Assembly (NCBI RefSeq): GCF_000427825.1
Contig: NZ_ATYT01000004.1
Coordinates: forward strand, 320,778-384,777
DNA length: 64,000 nt
Direction of reading: 5' to 3'
Source of the DNA: Thermocrispum municipale DSM 44069
GTDB taxonomy: Bacteria > Actinomycetota > Actinomycetes > Mycobacteriales > Pseudonocardiaceae
Program-made: the position numbers and the translations under genes
The notes under the pieces: generated by a model
The model's database searches: none
The model's input: the letters and a program-made list of their open reading frames with translations, nothing else
Told to the model about the DNA's origin: nothing
Shown: positions 1-8,634 of the stretch, one piece after another
How positions within the stretch are numbered: the first letter of the stretch is position 1
Layout of the letters: each line of letters begins with the position of its first letter

Positions 1-350
1 ACCGCGATGGGCAGCACCCCGGCAGGATCCAGCCCGGTTTCTTCTTCCGCCTCCCGTAACGCGGTCCCGACCGGGCCGTCGTCGCCGTCCTCCGCGCCAC
101 CGCCGGGGAAGGCCACTTGGCCGCTGTGCCGGTCGTTCGGATGGTGCGCGCGGCGTTGCAACAGCACGTCGTGCCCGCGGCCCGCCTCCCCGTCACCGAA
201 CAGCACGAGGACGGCCGCAGCCTTGGTCTTCTCGTCCGGCGGCGGGACGAACCGGGTGATGTCGCGCGCTTGCGTGCTGCCCGCGACCTCCACCAGCTTG
301 CGCAGCCACGGCGGCACCGCGTGCACGTCGACCAGGGCGCCTCGGTTCAT
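1..350 (-). CDS. Nudix hydrolase, CoA pyrophosphatase-like (3' end off window)
   Basis: The first 116 residues are visible; the C-terminus lies beyond position 1. The ATG at 350 overlaps the stop of the upstream thioredoxin-like gene as ATGA, so the two are probably translationally coupled. Residues about 85-107 form a Nudix box ending in REAEEETGL, preceded by the FPGGG segment typical of the NudL/CoA-diphosphatase group; the first conserved Glu of the box is Asp here, a change common in that group. Such enzymes cleave CoA-like or nucleotide diphosphates using Mg2+ held by the REXXEE helix. Gene order nth-tlpA-nudix matches Rv3674c-Rv3672c of M. tuberculosis, which supports the call. Substrate cannot be told from the visible part. 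Confidence 0.85.
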   Translation of the reverse strand, partial: MNRGALVDVHAVPPWLRKLVEVAGSTQARDITRFVPPPDEKTKAAAVLVLFGDGEAGRGHDVLLQRRAHHPNDRHSGQVAFPGGGAEDGDDGPVGTALREAEEETGLDPAGVLPIA

Positions 351-961
351 TCCGCCCCCTTCAGGTGGCGCGTGACGGCGGATCGTACTTGGTCAACGGA
401 GGCGAACACCCGTGGGTTGCTGATGAACCGCACCGTGCCGTCCTGATCGACCAGGTAGGAAGCGGGCAGGACGTTAGGCGTCGACAGCGCCCGCCGCAAC
501 GGACCGTAGCGCTGATCACCGTCATGCACGCCGGGCAGGCGGACGCCGAGATCCTTCAGCATGCGCAGACCGTCGTCCTGCGGACTGTCGACCTGCACGG
601 TGAGGACCTGCACCGCGCCGTAGCTCTGCGCGTACTCCTCCAGCACGGGGAGTTCGTCACGGCACGGCGGGCACCACGTCGCCCAGACGTTGATCAGTGT
701 GACCTGACCGCCGAGCATCTGTCCCACATCGACCTGACGACCGTCGGCCAGGCACGTCGCCTTCACCCCGGCGAGCTTGGACACCGGCTCACCCGCACCT
801 TGCGGACAGGGCCGTAGATGGGCCTGGTTGCGCGCGTCAGCCAATGAGCCGGCGGACGAGGGTTCCGTGCCGCCGTTCGACGGTGACTGCGGCAGCAGCA
901 CGATGAGCGCGGCGAGCAGCACCCCGCCGACCGCCAGCGCCACCCACGCCGCTCTGGTCAC
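347..961 (-). CDS. TlpA-like membrane-anchored thioredoxin-fold protein
   Basis: This 204-residue protein begins with GTG at 961, which overlaps the nth stop as GTGA. Residues about 5-23 are a hydrophobic anchor, followed by an outside-facing thioredoxin fold of the TlpA/ResA/redoxin type. The active site CPPC is at residues 97-100 in the context [10 protein letters not shown]; two further cysteines at about 52 and 70 are reminiscent of actinobacterial homologues (Rv3673c type). The family keeps extracytoplasmic protein thiols reduced, often for cytochrome c maturation or disulfide isomerisation. Its neighbours nth and the Nudix gene overlap it by 4 nt on each side, so all three are probably one operon. 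The exact client protein is not evident. Confidence 0.9.
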   Translation of the reverse strand: MTRAAWVALAVGGVLLAALIVLLPQSPSNGGTEPSSAGSLADARNQAHLRPCPQGAGEPVSKLAGVKATCLADGRQVDVGQMLGGQVTLINVWATWCPPCRDELPVLEEYAQSYGAVQVLTVQVDSPQDDGLRMLKDLGVRLPGVHDGDQRYGPLRRALSTPNVLPASYLVDQDGTVRFISNPRVFASVDQVRSAVTRHLKGAE

Positions 962-1797
962 TGCCCCGCGCCCGCTCCGTCGGGCTCGTCCGGTTCGTCG
1001 ATCTTCAGCTGCTTTTTCACCAGTGCGAGCAGGTGCTCGCGTTCCGGCCCCTTGACCAGCTTCGCGGCCGCGTCGAACTCGGTCGGTCCAGCGCCGTACG
1101 CGGGGCAGTCCCGCGCCAGCAGGCACGCTCCGCACGCGGGCTTGCGGGCGTGGCAGACCCGTCGACCGTGGAAGATCACCCGGTGCGACAGCACCGTCCA
1201 CTCCTTGCGCGGGATCAGCTCGCCGACGGCGAACTCGACCTTGACCGGATCCTCCGCGTCGGTCCACTTCCAGCGGTGCACCAGCCGGTTGAAGTGGGTG
1301 TCGACGGTGATCCCGGGCACCCCGAAGGCTTCGCCCAGCACCACGTTCGCCGTCTTGCGGCCGACACCCGGCAGCTTCACCAGGTCCTCGAGTTTGCTGG
1401 GCAGCTCGCCGCCGTGCCGCTCCACCAGCGCGGCGCCCAAGCCCATCAACGCGTTCGCCTTGTTGCGGAAGAACCCGGTCGGGCGGATGAGTTCCTCCAG
1501 CTCGGCGCGGTCGGCTCCGGCGTAGTCCGCGGCCGTCGGGTAGCGCCGGAACAGCTCCGGCGTGACCTGGTTGACGCGCTCGTCGGTGCACTGGGCGGAC
1601 AGGATGACCGCGACCAGCAGGTCCAACGGTGTCCGGTAGTCCAGCTCGCAGTGCGCGTTCGGAAATGCCTCCCCGAGGCAACGATTCATCCGCCGCGCGC
1701 GTCTCGTCAGTGCCAGCCGGCTTTCGGCGTCGAACTTGCGCGTCCTTCTGGGGGAACCCGATCGGGCGCCAGGGTGCGTGTTAGCTACGGAGGGCAC
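958..1797 (-). CDS. nth: Endonuclease III
   Basis: The 279-residue product is a DNA glycosylase/AP lyase for oxidised pyrimidines in base excision repair. The helix-hairpin-helix [13 protein letters not shown] holds the catalytic lysine (K148) and the catalytic aspartate is D166 in TVDTHFNRL. The C-terminal [4Fe-4S] ligands C215, C222, C225 and C231 have the classical C-x6-C-x2-C-x5-C spacing. The ATG at 1797 gives an N-terminal extension of about 30 basic residues before the conserved core; a later start is possible. It is the first gene of the nth-tlpA-nudix operon and is transcribed divergently from the small membrane protein at 1991. Confidence 0.96.
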   Translation of the reverse strand: MPSVANTHPGARSGSPRRTRKFDAESRLALTRRARRMNRCLGEAFPNAHCELDYRTPLDLLVAVILSAQCTDERVNQVTPELFRRYPTAADYAGADRAELEELIRPTGFFRNKANALMGLGAALVERHGGELPSKLEDLVKLPGVGRKTANVVLGEAFGVPGITVDTHFNRLVHRWKWTDAEDPVKVEFAVGELIPRKEWTVLSHRVIFHGRRVCHARKPACGACLLARDCPAYGAGPTEFDAAAKLVKGPEREHLLALVKKQLKIDEPDEPDGAGAGQ

Positions 1798-1990
1798 CTG
1801 GATAGCCTACGGGCGAGGATCCCGTCGCACACGCAGGCGGGGTCCATGGCGCACCGGCAGCACGCACACCAGCGCTGCCAGGGCTCCACCCGCTGCGGGG
1901 CGCGGGAACAACCGCAAGCAGGCGCGACAACACGCCAAGGAGAGCCGGTTGCCGACCGGATTCCGAGGCAGTGAGCGAGGATTGTCCGAT

Positions 1991-2236
1991 ATGACTGTCT
2001 GGTTCGTGATCGCCGTACCGCTGGTCGTTCTCTTCTTCGCCCTGTTCATGGAACGGGTGGAGAGCAAGCTCGCCAACGTCACCGTGCGGGAGACGGACGT
2101 CGAGGAGTTCCTCGAGTCGGCGCAACCTCACGAGGTGAAAGCGCTTTACAAGCAGGGCATCGGCCGGGCTCTTGAGCTGTTCCGGCTGCGTCGTCTCGGC
2201 GGCCGCGCTGCGCGGGTCCGCGCCCGCCGTCAGTAG
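1991..2236 (+). CDS. Small conserved membrane protein upstream of crp
   Basis: The 81-residue protein has one N-terminal membrane segment (about residues 3-20, rich in V, L and F), then an acidic helical stretch and a very basic tail ending ARVRARRQ. It occupies the position of Rv3675 between nth and crp in mycobacteria, which supports it as a real gene. The function is unknown. The ATG at 1991 is followed directly by the membrane segment; no strong Shine-Dalgarno is seen. crp starts 128 nt downstream on the same strand. Confidence 0.75.
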   Translation: MTVWFVIAVPLVVLFFALFMERVESKLANVTVRETDVEEFLESAQPHEVKALYKQGIGRALELFRLRRLGGRAARVRARRQ

Positions 2237-2363
2237 ACACGCGCACCGCCGATGAACCCGGTGGGTTGGCGCACCCTCGCCACCCGTAGATAGGATCTGC
2301 ACGGAGCGATCAGCGACACGGTCCATGAGCTGGGCAAATGTCGCGTGCGACAGGAGGCATGAG

Positions 2364-3038
2364 GTGGACGAGGTTCTTGCCCGGGCGGGCATCTTCCAAG
2401 GCGTCGAGCCGGCCGCCGCGGAGGCGCTGGCGCAGACGTTGGAGAGCGTGGAGTTCCCGCGCGGCCACGTCATCTTCCAAGAGGGTGAGCCCGGTGACAA
2501 GCTGTACATCATCCTGTCCGGGAAGGTGAAGATCGGCCGCAAGTCCGCCGACGGCAGGGAGAACCTGCTCGGCATCTTCGGGCCCGCGGACATGTTCGGC
2601 GAGCTGTCCATCTTCGACCCCGGTCCGCGTACCTCGACCGCCACCACGGTGACCGAGGTCCGGGCGGTGACCATGGACCGTCCCGCGCTGCGCCAGTGGA
2701 TCTCCACTCGGCCGGAGATCGCCGAGCAGCTGCTGCGCGTGGTCGCCCGCCGCCTGCGCCGTACCAACAACATGGTGGCCGAGCTGATCTTCACCGACGT
2801 GCCGGGCCGCGTGGCCAAGGCGCTGCTGCAGCTCGCCCAGCGCTTCGGCTCGCAGGAAGCCGGCCTGCTGCGCGTGACGCACGACCTGACGCAGGAAGAG
2901 ATCGCGCAGTACGTCGGCGCCTCCCGCGAGACCGTCAACAAGGCACTCGCCGACTTCGCACAGCGCGGCTGGCTGCGGCTGGAGGGCAAGAGCGTGCTGA
3001 TCCTCGACCCCGAGCGGCTCGCCCGCCGCGCGCGGTGA
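2364..3038 (+). CDS. crp: Crp/GlxR-type cAMP receptor regulator
   Basis: The 224-residue protein is a global cAMP-responsive transcription factor of the Crp/Fnr family, equivalent to M. tuberculosis Rv3676 and corynebacterial GlxR. GTG at 2364 is chosen because an AGGAGG box (2352-2357) lies 6 nt before it and the resulting start [13 protein letters not shown] matches the family; an upstream ATG at 2325 lacks this support. The N-terminal cyclic-nucleotide fold has the phosphate-binding cassette [15 protein letters not shown] (about 78-92, with R89). The recognition helix-turn-helix is [18 protein letters not shown] (175-192). It dimerises and binds DNA in the cytoplasm. A strong hairpin terminator follows. 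Confidence 0.95.
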   Translation: MDEVLARAGIFQGVEPAAAEALAQTLESVEFPRGHVIFQEGEPGDKLYIILSGKVKIGRKSADGRENLLGIFGPADMFGELSIFDPGPRTSTATTVTEVRAVTMDRPALRQWISTRPEIAEQLLRVVARRLRRTNNMVAELIFTDVPGRVAKALLQLAQRFGSQEAGLLRVTHDLTQEEIAQYVGASRETVNKALADFAQRGWLRLEGKSVLILDPERLARRAR

Positions 3039-3064
3039 GCTCGTCAGGAGCCGCCCCAAGACAG

Positions 3065-3114
3065 AGATGAAGGGCCGGGCGCCACCCCCGACGTGGCGCA
3101 CCGGCCCTTCATCT
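3065..3114. terminator. Factor-independent terminator after crp
   Basis: A perfect 14-bp inverted repeat (3065-3078 with 3101-3114) encloses a second 7-bp stem (3079-3085 with 3093-3099), with a single bulged A at 3100. The long GC-rich hairpin 27 nt after the crp stop is a clear transcription end. Confidence 0.85.
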
Positions 3115-3759
3115 TTGCGCGGCCCATCCCCCGACGTTCCGCGCTCCCCGCCCTCCGGTCATAGGCCCCGACCCGTGTTGCCGGAGGGAGTCTTCTGCAG
3201 TTGGTATACCCACAATCCCCGACCTGTACCCCACAATTCAAGGCCGTTCACCCTCAAGGACGTCGTTGCGGCCGAGATGTTGCGCCATATCGGCCAAATA
3301 TCACTGACCGTTATCAAACCGAGATCCCGTGGTGCTGATCCCATTCGGCCCGACGGGCCGCCGCGGGTCGCCGTAGGCCGTTGACGGGCGGCGATGCCGG
3401 TCCGCCGCGTTGCGTTTGCAACCGTCGCCGACGCGAACAACATTCACGAGATTCGCCGGGCCGACGTTTCCCCGCCCCGTTGTTCGGCACCCGAGAAGGC
3501 GATCTTCCGGCCAGGGCATTGCTTATAAGACAGATGTACGGATTGCGTTTCCTCTGGGGTGTTCGTGGCGTTCACGCCGCGTGCCGCTCCTGGGGGGAAA
3601 CAGGCGCCCCTGGCGCCGGCGGCAAGCATCCCCACGATCCAAGCCGACACCAGGTCGGGGGCCAGCCGGCCGACCTGCGACCACAAGTCACCTCACCGGC
3701 CCGACCTCTGGCCGAGACCTGCCCGGTCGCACGGTGACGGAGCTAACCGGAAATCGACT

Positions 3760-3773
3760 GGTACTGCCGTACC
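3760..3773. promoter_or_regulatory. Candidate operator upstream of the MFS transporter
   Basis: GGTAC-TGCC-GTACC is a perfect 5-bp inverted repeat located 9 nt before the -10 box and 21 nt before the start codon of the MFS gene. A repressor bound here would block RNA polymerase. The regulator is unknown and no regulator gene adjoins the transporter. Confidence 0.35.
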
Positions 3774-3782
3774 AAAAAAGCT

Positions 3783-3788
3783 CATACT
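3783..3788 (+). promoter_or_regulatory. -10 box CATACT, probable leaderless start of MFS gene
   Basis: CATACT ends 6 nt before the GTG at 3795, and no Shine-Dalgarno is present, so transcription probably begins at the start codon itself. Confidence 0.45.
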
Positions 3789-3794
3789 GGTCTG

Positions 3795-5126
3795 GTGACA
3801 GGTCATACTTCCCTCGCGTCGTACCGTGCCGCGCTGACCGCGCCAGGCATGCTCCGGCCGGTACTGTCGTCGCTGCTCGCCCGGCTGCCGGTGGCCATGG
3901 TCGGCTTCTCGGTGCTGTTGTACGTGCAGCGTGCGACCGGCTCGTTCGCCACCGCGGGGCTGGTCGGCGCCGGTTCGCTGATCGGTGTGGCCGTCGGATC
4001 GGTCCTGCAGGGCCGCATCATCGACCGGCTCGGACCCATGTGGCCGCTGCTCGTCGCAGCCGCCCTGTTCGGCATGGCCATCACCGGGCTGGTGCTGTCG
4101 GTGGAGAACGGCGCGCCGACCGTAACGATGATGGCGCTCGCCATACTGTCCGGGCTCAGTCAGCCGCAGGTCGCGTCGTCGTCCCGGTCGCTGTGGACCC
4201 GCGTCCTGCCGTCCGGCCCGCTCCGTGAGGCGGCCTACGCCTACGAAGCCATCTCCATGGAGGTCTTCTTCATCATCGGGCCCGGCTTCGCCGGCGTCAT
4301 GATCGCCCTGCCGTGGCCGGGACTCGGAGTGGTCATCGGCGCGGCGATGATGGTCGTCGGATCGGTGATCTTCGCGCTCAGCCGGGTGGTGCGGGCCTGG
4401 GGGCCGACCACGAATCGTGAACGGCGCCGGTTGCTCGGCGCCCTGGTCAGCCCGGGTATGCGGACCGTGGTGATCGCCGCGGCCGGGTTCGGCATCGTGA
4501 TCGGATTCGTCGAGGTCGCCGTCCCGGCGGCGGCCACCGCAGTCGGCCGGCCGACGCTGGGTGGCCTGCTGCTGTCGGTGTGGTCGCTGAGCTCGGTGTT
4601 GTTCGGCGTGGCCTACAGCCTGCGCCCGATCCCGCGCTCGATCGAGCTGCGGCTGCCGGTGCTGCTCGGCGCGTTCGCGATCTGCGTCGGCCTGGTCGCG
4701 CTGCCCACGTCGCTGGCGCCGGAGTCGATGCCGGCGCTCGGGTTGTCGATGATCCTGGCGGGCATCCTCATCACGCCACAGTCCACGACACACTCGTCGG
4801 TGATCGAGCTGGTGGCTCCGCGCGGCACCGCGACCGAAGCGTTCGGCTGGATCGTCACCGCGGTCACCCTCGGCCTGTCCGCGGGTCACTCCCTCAGCGG
4901 CCAGATCGTGGAGGCCTATGGCCCACCGTGGTCGTTCCTCGCCGCGCTGACCGTCGGCACCGTGCTGGCCACCGTGGTCTTCCTACGCCGGAAGACGATG
5001 TCAGCCACGCCGCCGGAGGTAGTCGAGCTGAGCCCGGACACTGGCCTCGGCCGGACCCCACAGAACGGGGTCGACATCGGCGTAGACCAGCTCGACGATC
5101 TGTCGCGCAGTGGCGTCCGGGCCTAG
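3795..5126 (+). CDS. MFS transporter
   Basis: The 443-residue protein reads as a 12-helix major facilitator; hydrophobic segments alternate with short basic loops such as GRIIDRLGPMWP (the GxxxDRxG motif A after helix 2). It resembles drug/sugar-efflux type actinobacterial carriers with unknown substrate. The GTG at 3795 is chosen from the -10 box CATACT 6 nt upstream. The last about 42 residues (after FLRRKTM) are hydrophilic and lie entirely over the 3' end of the convergent MBL gene, a 126-nt antisense overlap; this tail is not expected to be conserved. The gene stands alone, inserted between crp and the MBL operon that are adjacent in mycobacteria. Confidence 0.85.
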   Translation: MTGHTSLASYRAALTAPGMLRPVLSSLLARLPVAMVGFSVLLYVQRATGSFATAGLVGAGSLIGVAVGSVLQGRIIDRLGPMWPLLVAAALFGMAITGLVLSVENGAPTVTMMALAILSGLSQPQVASSSRSLWTRVLPSGPLREAAYAYEAISMEVFFIIGPGFAGVMIALPWPGLGVVIGAAMMVVGSVIFALSRVVRAWGPTTNRERRRLLGALVSPGMRTVVIAAAGFGIVIGFVEVAVPAAATAVGRPTLGGLLLSVWSLSSVLFGVAYSLRPIPRSIELRLPVLLGAFAICVGLVALPTSLAPESMPALGLSMILAGILITPQSTTHSSVIELVAPRGTATEAFGWIVTAVTLGLSAGHSLSGQIVEAYGPPWSFLAALTVGTVLATVVFLRRKTMSATPPEVVELSPDTGLGRTPQNGVDIGVDQLDDLSRSGVRA

Positions 5127-5777
5127 CTCGGCCAGCGCCGCGCGCACCTGGTCCAACCGCTGCTCGCGGTGCTCGCGGTACTCCTTGACGGTGACGAGCA
5201 GGTCCGGCAGCTCGGGCCCGTGGCCGGGGAGCCCGAGCGAGCCGGACGGCACGTCGGCGAGTTCGGCCAGCGTGTCGAGGTAGTCACCAAGGTCGTCCAG
5301 CACCGTGGTGCCGCTGCCCAGAACGGTGTCCCCGGTCAGCACGTGCGGCTGCTCGCCGTCGATGACGAAGCACACCGAGTCAGCGGTGTGCCCCGGCGTG
5401 TGCAGCACGGACAGTTCGAGCCCGCCTGCGCTGAGCCGCTCACCATCGGTCAGCGGCTCGGCGTCACGGCACAACGACGGTTCGAACGCCCGCACCGGCG
5501 CACCGACCTGCTCGGCGAACCAGGCGGCGCCCTCGGAGTGATCGCCGTGGTGGTGCGTCAACAGCACCAGCTCGACGTCACCGGCCACACCGAGCAGCGC
5601 GTTCAGGTGTTCGCGGTCGTCGTAGCCGGGGTCGACCACGATCCCGCCACCGTGCCCCTCGGCACGCAGCACCCAACTGTTGGTGCCGTCCAGCGTCATC
5701 GCGGACGGATTGTTCTCCAGCACCACGCCCGCGATCGGGCTGACCTGCCTGAGCTGCTCGTACGCCGGGTGCTTCAC
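5001..5777 (-). CDS. MBL-fold metallo-hydrolase
   Basis: The 258-residue protein carries the metallo-beta-lactamase metal motif HHHGDH (75-80), a second histidine in HTPGHTADS and an aspartate in LTGDTVLGSG, so a dinuclear zinc site is expected. The C-terminal helical part, DVDPVLWGPAEASVRAQL, resembles the LACTB2/Rv3677c group, some of whose members act on RNA or thioesters. It is the last gene of the operon DUF4177-ridA-nudix-MBL; 12 nt separate it from the Nudix gene. Its 3' end overlaps the MFS gene antisense. Confidence 0.9.
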   Translation of the reverse strand: MKHPAYEQLRQVSPIAGVVLENNPSAMTLDGTNSWVLRAEGHGGGIVVDPGYDDREHLNALLGVAGDVELVLLTHHHGDHSEGAAWFAEQVGAPVRAFEPSLCRDAEPLTDGERLSAGGLELSVLHTPGHTADSVCFVIDGEQPHVLTGDTVLGSGTTVLDDLGDYLDTLAELADVPSGSLGLPGHGPELPDLLVTVKEYREHREQRLDQVRAALAELGPDATARQIVELVYADVDPVLWGPAEASVRAQLDYLRRRG

Positions 5778-5789
5778 ACTCGCTCCTCG

Positions 5790-6578
5790 CTAGTCGAACT
5801 CGACGCGGACACCCTCGTCGTCGGCCACCAGATTGGGCCTGACCCGGAAGACCTCCCGCTCGGCGGACAACGCATCGGCCACCGTGCGGTAGCTGCTCAG
5901 CTCGCGCAGCGTGTGCACGGTCGGCGGCAGCATCCGCGTCCGGCCTGCCTCGACGTCGGCCAGCGCACTGGCCGGCGTGCTCCAGGCAGCCGACTGGGCC
6001 TCCGAGGTCGCCCCGTCCGCCCGTTGCCCGGCAGGCATCTCGGCCAGGAAGAACCGGGTGTCGTAGCGCCTGGGCTCCTGCGGCGGCGTCACCCAGCTCG
6101 ACCACGGCCGGAGCAGATCGGCACGCAGCACCAGCCCCTCGGCGTCGAGGAACTCGGCCAGGGACAGTTCCTTGGACACCAGGCGCTGCCGGACGTCGTG
6201 GTACTCCTCGGCGTCGTCGACCACGGTGTCCGCCGAGCGGCCGGCCAGCAGCACACCGCACTCTTCGAACGTCTCCCGCACCGCCGCGCACACCAACGCG
6301 CGCGCCAGCTCGGTCGAGCACCCGAACACGTCGGCCCAGTACTGCGGGCCCGGGCCGTTCCACGCCACCGTGGCATCCGCATCGCGCTGGTCGACCCCTC
6401 CGCCGGGGAACACCGTCATCCCGCCGGCGAACGCCATGGCGGAGACCCGCTGCTGCAGGAACACCTCCAGCCTGCCGTCGTGATCGCGCACCAGCATCAC
6501 GGTGGCGGCGTCCTTCGGGGTCGCAGGCCGCTCGGGTGGCGAGAACTCGAAGCCGTCAGGCAACCGCATCGGCTCCAC
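5790..6578 (-). CDS. Nudix hydrolase with extended Nudix motif
   Basis: The 262-residue protein has a split Nudix signature: PGGGVDQRD near residue 60 and, after an insertion of about 30 residues, VRETFEECGVLLAG. This long-insert architecture is that of NUDT19-like and many actinobacterial Nudix proteins, for which CoA-type diphosphatase activity is known in some members. The start is GTG at 6578, two codon steps after the ridA stop (1 nt gap); an ATG at 6569 is the alternative. It is between ridA and the MBL gene in one operon. Confidence 0.87.
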   Translation of the reverse strand: MEPMRLPDGFEFSPPERPATPKDAATVMLVRDHDGRLEVFLQQRVSAMAFAGGMTVFPGGGVDQRDADATVAWNGPGPQYWADVFGCSTELARALVCAAVRETFEECGVLLAGRSADTVVDDAEEYHDVRQRLVSKELSLAEFLDAEGLVLRADLLRPWSSWVTPPQEPRRYDTRFFLAEMPAGQRADGATSEAQSAAWSTPASALADVEAGRTRMLPPTVHTLRELSSYRTVADALSAEREVFRVRPNLVADDEGVRVEFD

Positions 6579-6579
6579 G

Positions 6580-7035
6580 TCAGGACACCTCGACGATGAT
6601 CTCCACCTCGACCGGCACGTTCAGTGGCAGCTCGGCCACTCCCACCGCCGACCGGGCGTGCTGACCCGCTTCGCCGAAGATCTCCCCGAACAGTTCGGAC
6701 GCGCCGTTGATCACGCCCGGCTGACCGCCGAAGCCCTCCGCGGACGCCACGAAACCGACGACCTTGACCACCCGCACGATCGCGTCGATGCCGACCAGCG
6801 AGTCCACCGCGGCCAGCGCGTTCAACGCACACGTGCGGGCCAGGTCCTTCGCCTGCTCCGGGCTGACGTCCGCACCGACCTTGCCGGTCGCGATCGGCTT
6901 GCCGTCGGCCAGCGGCACCTGACCGGAGGTGTAGACCAGTGACCCGGTCTGCACCGCGGGGAGGTAGGCGCCTGCCGGGGCGGGCACCGCGGGCAACGAG
7001 ATCCCGAGTTCGTCCAGCTTCGCCTTCCAGCTCAT
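6580..7035 (-). CDS. RidA family protein (YjgF/UK114)
   Basis: This 151-residue protein belongs to the RidA/Rid family, which hydrolyses reactive enamine/imine intermediates released by PLP enzymes. The conserved arginine that binds the substrate carboxylate is in HARSAVGVAELPLN near the C-terminus, and the N-terminal YTSGQVPLADG segment is typical of the actinobacterial Rv3678c subgroup. Its ATG overlaps the stop of the upstream DUF4177 gene as ATGA. Trimeric cytosolic enzyme by family knowledge. Confidence 0.92.
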   Translation of the reverse strand: MSWKAKLDELGISLPAVPAPAGAYLPAVQTGSLVYTSGQVPLADGKPIATGKVGADVSPEQAKDLARTCALNALAAVDSLVGIDAIVRVVKVVGFVASAEGFGGQPGVINGASELFGEIFGEAGQHARSAVGVAELPLNVPVEVEIIVEVS

Positions 7036-7193
7036 GCCTTCTCCCGCTTGAGGTACGCCACGTGCTGCTCACCGGTCGGGGCAGGCACCACGGTCACCAG
7101 CTCCCAGCCGTCCTCACCCCACTGGTCGAGGATCTGCTTGGTGGCGTGGATCAGCAACGGAACAGTCGCGTACTCCCACTTCGTCGCGCTCAA
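7032..7193 (-). CDS. DUF4177 small protein
   Basis: A 53-residue protein of the sequence type SATKWEYATVPLLIHATKQ... followed by DGWELVTVVP is encoded with a TTG start at 7193. The start is supported by an AGGAG box 6 nt upstream and by the protein's beginning right at the conserved KWEY motif. DUF4177 proteins have no known function. The gene heads the ridA-nudix-MBL operon, just as Rv3678A precedes Rv3678c in mycobacteria, and its stop overlaps the ridA start (ATGA). Confidence 0.85.
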   Translation of the reverse strand: MSATKWEYATVPLLIHATKQILDQWGEDGWELVTVVPAPTGEQHVAYLKREKA

Positions 7194-7319
7194 GGCACAC
7201 TCCTTTTCCTCTTCGTCTGGGGCAGCCTACGACCGTTGTAGCCGCGCTGTCCCGCCCAGGCGGAAGCGAGCCTGCCCACAGCAGCGGGGGTTGCGCCGCC
7301 ACAACGATCACCGCACTCG

Positions 7320-7325
7320 TAGCCT
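7320..7325 (+). promoter_or_regulatory. -10 box TAGCCT, probable leaderless start at 7333
   Basis: TAGCCT ends 7 nt before the ATG at 7333; no Shine-Dalgarno is seen. Confidence 0.45.
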
Positions 7326-7332
7326 TTCGGCC

Positions 7333-7581
7333 ATGGAGACATGGCGCATCATCGCAACTGCGCTGTTCGCAGCGGCCCAGTTGGCGCTGGTGTTGTTCGT
7401 CATGGCCAATGTTCGCGAGCGCACCGACTCCGGCGGCAAGGCCGCCGCCGCGGGCGCCGTCGTGCTGGCCGCCTCGTTGATCGTCGGCGTGCTCATGGCC
7501 ACGGTGCTGGCACCCTGGCTGGCCTGGTCATTCGTCGTCGTGGCCGGGGTCACGGTGACGGTCATGGTCCTGGCGTCCTGA
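7333..7581 (+). CDS. Small integral membrane protein
   Basis: The 82-residue product has three hydrophobic segments (roughly residues 5-24, 34-54 and 58-80) joined by a short charged loop RERTDSGGK. No family is recognised. It precedes the ArsA-like ATPase pair by 24 nt and may belong functionally with it, but a separate -10 box precedes each gene. Confidence 0.65.
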   Translation: METWRIIATALFAAAQLALVLFVMANVRERTDSGGKAAAAGAVVLAASLIVGVLMATVLAPWLAWSFVVVAGVTVTVMVLAS

Positions 7582-7593
7582 GCACAGCTCACA

Positions 7594-7599
7594 TAATCT
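7594..7599 (+). promoter_or_regulatory. -10 box TAATCT, probable leaderless start at 7606
   Basis: TAATCT is a near-consensus -10 element ending exactly 6 nt before the GTG at 7606, without a Shine-Dalgarno. Confidence 0.5.
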
Positions 7600-7605
7600 C
7601 GTGCG

Positions 7606-8634
7606 GTGACCACCGGTTCCCCTGCTACCGTCGGCCCGCGCACGGCGGGCGTCTGGACACCCGAGTTGCGACGTGCGCGCCTGCACTTCGTCACCGGCAA
7701 GGGCGGCACCGGCAAGACCACCGTCGCCGCGGCGCTGGGGATCGCGCTGGCCGCGGGCGGCCGCAAGGTGCTGTTGGTCGAAGTGGAAGGCCGCCAGGGC
7801 ATCGCGCAGCTGTTCGACACCGAACCGCTGCCCTACGGTGAGCGCCATCTGGTCTCCGCGCCTGACGGCGGTGAGCTGCGCGCGCTGCACATCGACGCCG
7901 AAGCCGCGCTGCTGGAGTACTTCCAGATGTTCTACAACCTCGGCTTCGCCGGCCGCACGCTGCGTCGCATGGGTGCCATCGAGTTCGCCACCACGCTGGC
8001 GCCCGGCCTGCGGGACGTGCTGCTCACTGGAAAGATCAAGGAGTGCGTCACCCGTACCGACAACGGCCGCTACGTCTACGACCACGTCGTGGTCGACGCC
8101 CCGCCGACCGGCCGGGTGGTGAAGTTCCTGGACGTCACCAGAGCGCTGACCGACGTCACGCGCAGCGGCCCGATCAAGAACCAGGCCGACGGCGTGGTGA
8201 AGCTGATGCACTCGGATCAGACCGTGGTGCACGTGGTGACGCTGCTGGAGGAAATGCCGATCCGCGAGACGCTGGAGGCGATCGACGAACTGCAGGCGGA
8301 GGACCTGCGCCCGGGCGCCGTGCTGATCAACCGGGTCCGTCCGCCACGGCTGCCCGACCGCTCGGTGGTCGCTGCCGCGGACGGCCGAGTCGACGCCTCG
8401 CGGGTCCGTGCCGGGCTCGTCGAAGCCGGGCTGGACATCTCCGACGAGGTCATCGAGGGCCTGGTCGCCGAGACGGTGGAGCACGCGATCCGGGTCGCCG
8501 CCGAGCGTTCGGCGGCCGAACAGCTCACCGCCGCGAACCAGCCGATGCTGCAACTGCCTGATCTCCCGGACGGGATCGACGTCGCCGCGCTGTACGAACT
8601 GGCCGAGCTGTTGGTCGAGAAGGGAGTTCGTTGA
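7606..8634 (+). CDS. ArsA/Get3-like ATPase, first of pair
   Basis: The 342-residue protein has the deviant Walker [10 protein letters not shown] at 31-39 and a switch region [15 protein letters not shown], features of the ArsA/Get3 anion-pump ATPase family. It lacks transmembrane segments and should act at the cytosolic face. Together with the next gene it matches Rv3679-Rv3680 of M. tuberculosis, reported there as a paired ATPase linked to glycerol/nitric-oxide stress. The stop overlaps the next start as TGATG, so the two proteins are probably made in equal amounts as a heterodimer. whiB4 follows, as in mycobacteria. Confidence 0.92.
   Translation: MTTGSPATVGPRTAGVWTPELRRARLHFVTGKGGTGKTTVAAALGIALAAGGRKVLLVEVEGRQGIAQLFDTEPLPYGERHLVSAPDGGELRALHIDAEAALLEYFQMFYNLGFAGRTLRRMGAIEFATTLAPGLRDVLLTGKIKECVTRTDNGRYVYDHVVVDAPPTGRVVKFLDVTRALTDVTRSGPIKNQADGVVKLMHSDQTVVHVVTLLEEMPIRETLEAIDELQAEDLRPGAVLINRVRPPRLPDRSVVAAADGRVDASRVRAGLVEAGLDISDEVIEGLVAETVEHAIRVAAERSAAEQLTAANQPMLQLPDLPDGIDVAALYELAELLVEKGVR

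Larger units (their letters stand above)
3115..3794. other. 680-nt intergenic region before the MFS gene
   Basis: I see no convincing gene here; short open frames on both strands have no recognisable product and poor codon bias. The stretch is less GC-rich than its surroundings. It contains a palindrome GGTATACC (3203-3210), two imperfect direct copies of TACC(C)CACAAT (about 3207-3217 and 3227-3238), a local AT-rich segment near 3520-3540, and the inverted repeat GGTAC-TGCC-GTACC at 3760-3773 immediately before the MFS promoter. Confidence 0.5.
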
